This document shows positions 61,816-64,000 of a stretch of DNA of 64,000 nucleotides, piece by piece. Positions within the stretch are counted from its first letter, which is position 1. The number at the start of each line of letters is the position of its first letter. The stretch comes from Metarhizobium sp964253915 (GTDB taxonomy: Bacteria; Pseudomonadota; Alphaproteobacteria; Rhizobiales; Rhizobiaceae): positions 62,001 to 126,000 of the forward strand of contig NZ_CAXUSG020000003.1 of NCBI RefSeq assembly GCF_964253915.1. The letters are read 5' to 3'. The position numbers and the translations under genes were made by a program. A model generated the notes under the pieces. The model worked only from the letters and a program-made list of their open reading frames with translations, had not been told where the DNA came from and did no database searches.

Positions 61816-62139
61816 TTGCTTGCAACCTTGAACAACTCAAGCGTTATAATTCATACTCAATTCAATTCACTTGTCACCCATAAAGAGTATGGGAAATGCG
61901 GTGCAACCGATAAAAGAAAATGCATTTTAACAAAATCTTAAATCTTATGGCGATTGCGGCGGAAAAGGCCCGTTGTCGGCAAATTTTTCCCACGCACGGT
62001 TGCGTTTCGGATCGATCATGCAATCGGATAGGCGAAGTAACGACAGGCGGGCAAGCGACAAGGGCAGTACAATCGAGGATAAAGCCTCGTTTCGGCAAAA
62101 ATAAAAAAAATCTAACGAAATCAAAGTCAAAAAGCAGAA
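61816..62139. other. AT-rich intergenic region between polysaccharide cluster and tRNA-Arg
   Basis: 324 bases, clearly AT-richer than the rest of the window, especially 61830-61950. It must contain the promoter of the polysaccharide cluster. The short T-run in front of the tRNA 3' end (A-run on + strand at 62103-62110) may serve tRNA termination. No gene with coding character is seen. Confidence 0.5.
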
Positions 62140-62430
62140 TGGCGTCCACGAGAGGATTCGAACCTCCGACCCCAGGATTCATACCACTTCGGCTTTCGCC
62201 GCCGCTTGCGCGTTCGTGGTCTGGACTGTCCCTTCACCATTGGCCTCAGGCCTTTAGGTGCTGCCCGTCCAGTCTCTACACCTTCGCCGGATCGTCTCCG
62301 GCGCTTGGCTCGGGATTGGCATGCCATTGTGGCAAGCGTTCCCCGACTTTGAGCAGATCCGTTATGGAGTTTCCCGCCATAACGCCCAATTTTAGGAATC
62401 CTGTGCTCTATCCTGCTGAGCTACGTGGAC
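62140..62430 (-). tRNA. tRNA-Arg(CCT) interrupted by an intron
   Basis: The 5' exon covers 62430-62394 (37 bases) and the 3' exon 62179-62140 (40 bases, encoded CCA included). Joined, they form a full cloverleaf: acceptor GTCCACG/CGTGGAC, D stem GCTC/GAGC, anticodon stem CAGGA/TCCTG with loop TTCCTAA (anticodon CCT, reading AGG), and T stem GGAGG/CCTCT with TTCGAAT loop. The insertion follows the last anticodon base. The same tRNA is interrupted by a group I intron in Agrobacterium. Confidence 0.93.
62180..62393 (-). ncRNA. group I intron in tRNA-Arg(CCT)
   Basis: 214 bases between the exons. The 5' exon ends in T (CCT, which can pair with an internal GGG guide giving the terminal U-G pair) and the intron ends in G, both required for group I splicing. 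The core segment GTAGAGACTGGACGGGCAGC and its partner AAGGGACAGTCCAGACC are typical of the R and S elements of bacterial tRNA introns (subgroup IC3); CTGGAC and GTCCAG pair in P7. There is no open frame long enough for a homing endonuclease. Confidence 0.9.
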
Positions 62431-62525
62431 ATGAAGAACGACGTTCTCTGCCGGACCCCTTTAATCAGAAATGGCGCTGATCCGCAAACGCTTTTGCGAA
62501 ACGGGGAAAATCGGCTGGAAACACC

Positions 62526-62543
62526 CTGTTCCGGCCGGAACAG
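62526..62543. promoter_or_regulatory. perfect 18-base palindrome, copy 3
   Basis: CTGTTCCGGCCGGAACAG, about 112 bases upstream of the copy 3 start codon, unchanged from copies 1 and 2. Confidence 0.45.
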
Positions 62544-62654
62544 CGCGGTTCGGGAAGCGGTGGCATAGTCGGGTCACTGGATGAGACGAACACATCCACA
62601 GAGACAGACAAACCGATCCACCGAAATCAACAACCCGAACAATAGGAGCCGAAC

Positions 62655-62858
62655 ATGCGCAACTTCCTTCTCTCCGCCGCTGCTGCTGCCACCCTCGTCG
62701 TTTCGTTTGCCGCACCGTCCTTCGCCGGCGGCTACTATGGTGGGTATCACCAGTCCTACGACAGCTACGACTACCGCCCGAGCTGCTTCATCAAGAAGAT
62801 CCGCAAGTACGATTATTACGGCAATCTCTACATCAAGAAGATCCGCGTCTGCCACTGA
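62655..62858 (+). CDS. 67-residue secreted Tyr-rich protein, copy 3
   Basis: Same protein as copy 2 (GGYHQSY form), with the Sec signal peptide, duplicated IKKIR element and two Cys residues. ATAGGAGCCGAAC provides the ribosome binding site. It is divergent from the tRNA-Arg gene and convergent with the enolase-superfamily gene. Copies 1 and 2 lie 44 kb away in the opposite orientation. Confidence 0.8.
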   Translation: MRNFLLSAAAAATLVVSFAAPSFAGGYYGGYHQSYDSYDYRPSCFIKKIRKYDYYGNLYIKKIRVCH

Positions 62859-62893
62859 TCCACGGCAGCTGATCTCATAGACCTCCCACGCCC

Positions 62894-62920
62894 GGCCCGG
62901 ATGTCCCCTGCATCCGGGCC
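62894..62920 (+). terminator. hairpin after small-protein gene copy 3
   Basis: GGCCCGGATG (62894-62903) pairs with CATCCGGGCC (62911-62920), a perfect ten-pair stem with a seven-base loop, followed by GAGGTGTGTTT. It lies between convergent genes. Confidence 0.65.
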
Positions 62921-62954
62921 GAGGTGTGTTTGCACTGTCGCGGAGCCGGTGCGA

Positions 62955-64000
62955 TCAGGCGATGCGTGTCGCCTTCAGCCTTTGCTCGTCGAGAACGATG
63001 CCGAGACCGGGAGCCTCGCCCAGTTCCAGCCAGCCGTCCTTGTGCTTGAGCGGCGAGACCATCGGATAATCGCGGCGCGCCTCGCTCCATTCCGGATTGT
63101 CGTAGGGATATTCGAGGAAGGGAGCGTCGCCGCAGCCGGCGGTCAGGTGGGCGTTGGCGAGCACGCCGATGCCATTGGTCCAGGAATGCGGCGTGAAGAT
63201 CACACCCGCCTCGCGCGCCTGCCAGGCAAGCCGGCGGCAGCCGGTGATGCCGCCAACCAGTGCCACATCCGGCTGGATGACGTCGAAGGCGCGCTCTTCG
63301 ATGATGTCGCGGAACTCGTAGAGTTCACGGGTCATCTCGCCGCCGGCAATGCGCACGCCGATGGCATCGGCAAGGCGGCGCATGCCCTTGCGGTCGGAAC
63401 GAAACAACGGTTCTTCCATCCAGTAGATGCCAAGACGCTCCAGTTCCTTGGCCACGGCCAGCGCATCCTTGAAGGTCCAGGGCAGCGTCGTATCCCATGG
63501 CATGCGCCAACCCTGGTTGCAATCCACCATCAGTTCCAGCCGGTCGCCGACACGGGCACGGATCGCCTCCAGCGCCTTGACATCCGCTTTCCAGCCATCG
63601 CGACCGCCGGCCGAGGAGGAGAAGCGCACCTTCATCGCCGGGAAACCTTCCTCGATATACCGCTCGGCCTGCTCAGCCATGGCAGCCGGCTCGCGCAACA
63701 CGCCCGAGGATGCGTAGAGGCGCACCCTGTCGGCGCGGCCGCCCAGCATGCGCCAGACGGGTTCGCCGGTGATTTTGCCAGAGAGATCCCAGAGCGCCAG
63801 GTCCATCGGCCAGCAGCGGCCATAATGGAAATTGATATGCGACAGCACCTCGTAGTGCCGCTCGAGATGGCGCGGGTCATGGCCGATGAACAAGTCCTCG
63901 TGGCCTTCGAACCCCTTCATCAGGTCGCCGGAACCGATACCCTCCCGGCCCTCGTCGTCGCGCACGCGGACGACGGTGGCATCAAAATGTTTGCGTGGCC
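62955..64000 (-). CDS. enolase-superfamily (mandelate racemase/MLE) protein, 5' end missing
   Basis: 348 residues are visible; the frame runs off the window end, and the internal GTG at 63965 is not the likely start. The barrel has K-x-R in FPAMKVRFSSS, metal ligands in MVDCNQGW, YWMEEPLF and AGGEMTREL, and His in TPHSWTNGIG, placing it in the mandelate racemase/muconate lactonizing superfamily with a KxR/His pair. Such enzymes are acid-sugar dehydratases or racemases; the substrate cannot be assigned. It ends at the border of repeat copy 3. Confidence 0.85.
   Translation of the reverse strand, partial: PRKHFDATVVRVRDDEGREGIGSGDLMKGFEGHEDLFIGHDPRHLERHYEVLSHINFHYGRCWPMDLALWDLSGKITGEPVWRMLGGRADRVRLYASSGVLREPAAMAEQAERYIEEGFPAMKVRFSSSAGGRDGWKADVKALEAIRARVGDRLELMVDCNQGWRMPWDTTLPWTFKDALAVAKELERLGIYWMEEPLFRSDRKGMRRLADAIGVRIAGGEMTRELYEFRDIIEERAFDVIQPDVALVGGITGCRRLAWQAREAGVIFTPHSWTNGIGVLANAHLTAGCGDAPFLEYPYDNPEWSEARRDYPMVSPLKHKDGWLELGEAPGLGIVLDEQRLKATRIA

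Larger units (their letters stand above)
62519..62957. repeat. small secreted-protein cassette, copy 3 (inverted)
   Basis: About 439 bases nearly identical to the complement of 18023-18460, 44 kb away. The left border is 'AAACACCCTG' and the right border reaches the stop codon of the enolase-superfamily gene. At both loci, the match ends exactly at a stop codon context GCCTGA. An inverted pair of this length could support homologous inversion of the 44 kb between. Confidence 0.85.

Noticed and set aside
62140..62430. Two tRNA fragments or a tRNA pseudogene
   Set aside because: The fragments join into one perfect tRNA, and the insert has the conserved group I core and correct border nucleotides.
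62526..62570. GGAAC in the palindrome as -35 box of an EcfG (general stress) promoter
   Set aside because: No CGTT-like -10 element is found 16-17 bases downstream in copy 3.

Overview
This window is chromosomal DNA of a member of the Rhizobiaceae (Rhizobium/Agrobacterium-like alphaproteobacterium). Evidence: uniformly high-GC coding sequence, a cobS-cobT pair, a glpR-glpD-glpSTPQUV glycerol locus in the order known from Rhizobium leguminosarum, a RIME-type intergenic palindromic element, a CTTGAC-N17-CTATAG promoter, and a tRNA-Arg(CCT) gene split by a group I intron as first described in Agrobacterium. I see no insertion sequence, prophage, rRNA operon or CRISPR array.

Layout. 1-2.3 kb: tail of a DUF985 cupin gene, a DUF3108 secreted protein, rpmB with a clear promoter and terminator, and a queuosine-precursor transporter whose leader and start codon fold into a preQ1-I-like pseudoknot. 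2.3-7.3 kb: cobS-cobT (cobaltochelatase) with a phytase-like esterase gene, then a J-domain gene divergent from bolA. 7.4-12.7 kb: aroK-aroB-corC operon, a 57-residue membrane protein coupled to xerD, and accA. 12.9-18.0 kb: a lipoprotein L,D-transpeptidase coupled to a TusA-like protein, a dacF-type carboxypeptidase with a His-rich CobW GTPase, and an M20 amidohydrolase. 18.0-19.1 kb: two tandem copies of a small secreted-protein gene; a third copy lies inverted at 62.5-62.96 kb. 19.2-27.6 kb: glycerol ABC transporter, glycerol-3-phosphate dehydrogenase and GlpR. 27.8-36.2 kb: an SDR, a LysR regulator and the NAD-dependent molybdenum formate dehydrogenase operon (fdsG, fdsB, a DUF4287 gene, fdsA, fdhD, fdsD). 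36.3-44.0 kb: tamA-tamB. 44.2-48.5 kb: a glycine-zipper lipoprotein and a coxS-coxL-coxM type hydroxylase. 48.6-52.4 kb: hemA with an FNR/FixK-like box, dxr, and a META/MliC protein. 52.6-61.8 kb: a polysaccharide locus with a Wzc/GumC-type tyrosine autokinase facing a seven-gene cluster (initiating sugar transferase, UXS-like decarboxylase, epimerase, WecG-type and two other glycosyltransferases, O-antigen-ligase/polymerase). 62.1-64 kb: intron-containing tRNA-Arg, the third small-gene copy and a truncated enolase-superfamily gene.

How the genes fit together. The glycerol block imports glycerol and oxidises glycerol-3-phosphate under GlpR; no glycerol kinase is present. The fds block couples formate oxidation to NADH, and the cox-like block resembles form II CO dehydrogenase without maturation genes. 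The 52.6-61.8 kb block could build and polymerise a xylose-containing exopolysaccharide, but no flippase or outer-membrane export gene is visible.

Most notable observations: the group I intron in tRNA-Arg(CCT), the pseudoknot overlapping the start of the queuosine-precursor transporter, the triplicated secreted-protein cassette, the complementary defects in the two glycerol-transporter ATPases, the roughly 515-residue tandem duplication inside TamB, and the DUF4287 gene embedded in the formate dehydrogenase operon.
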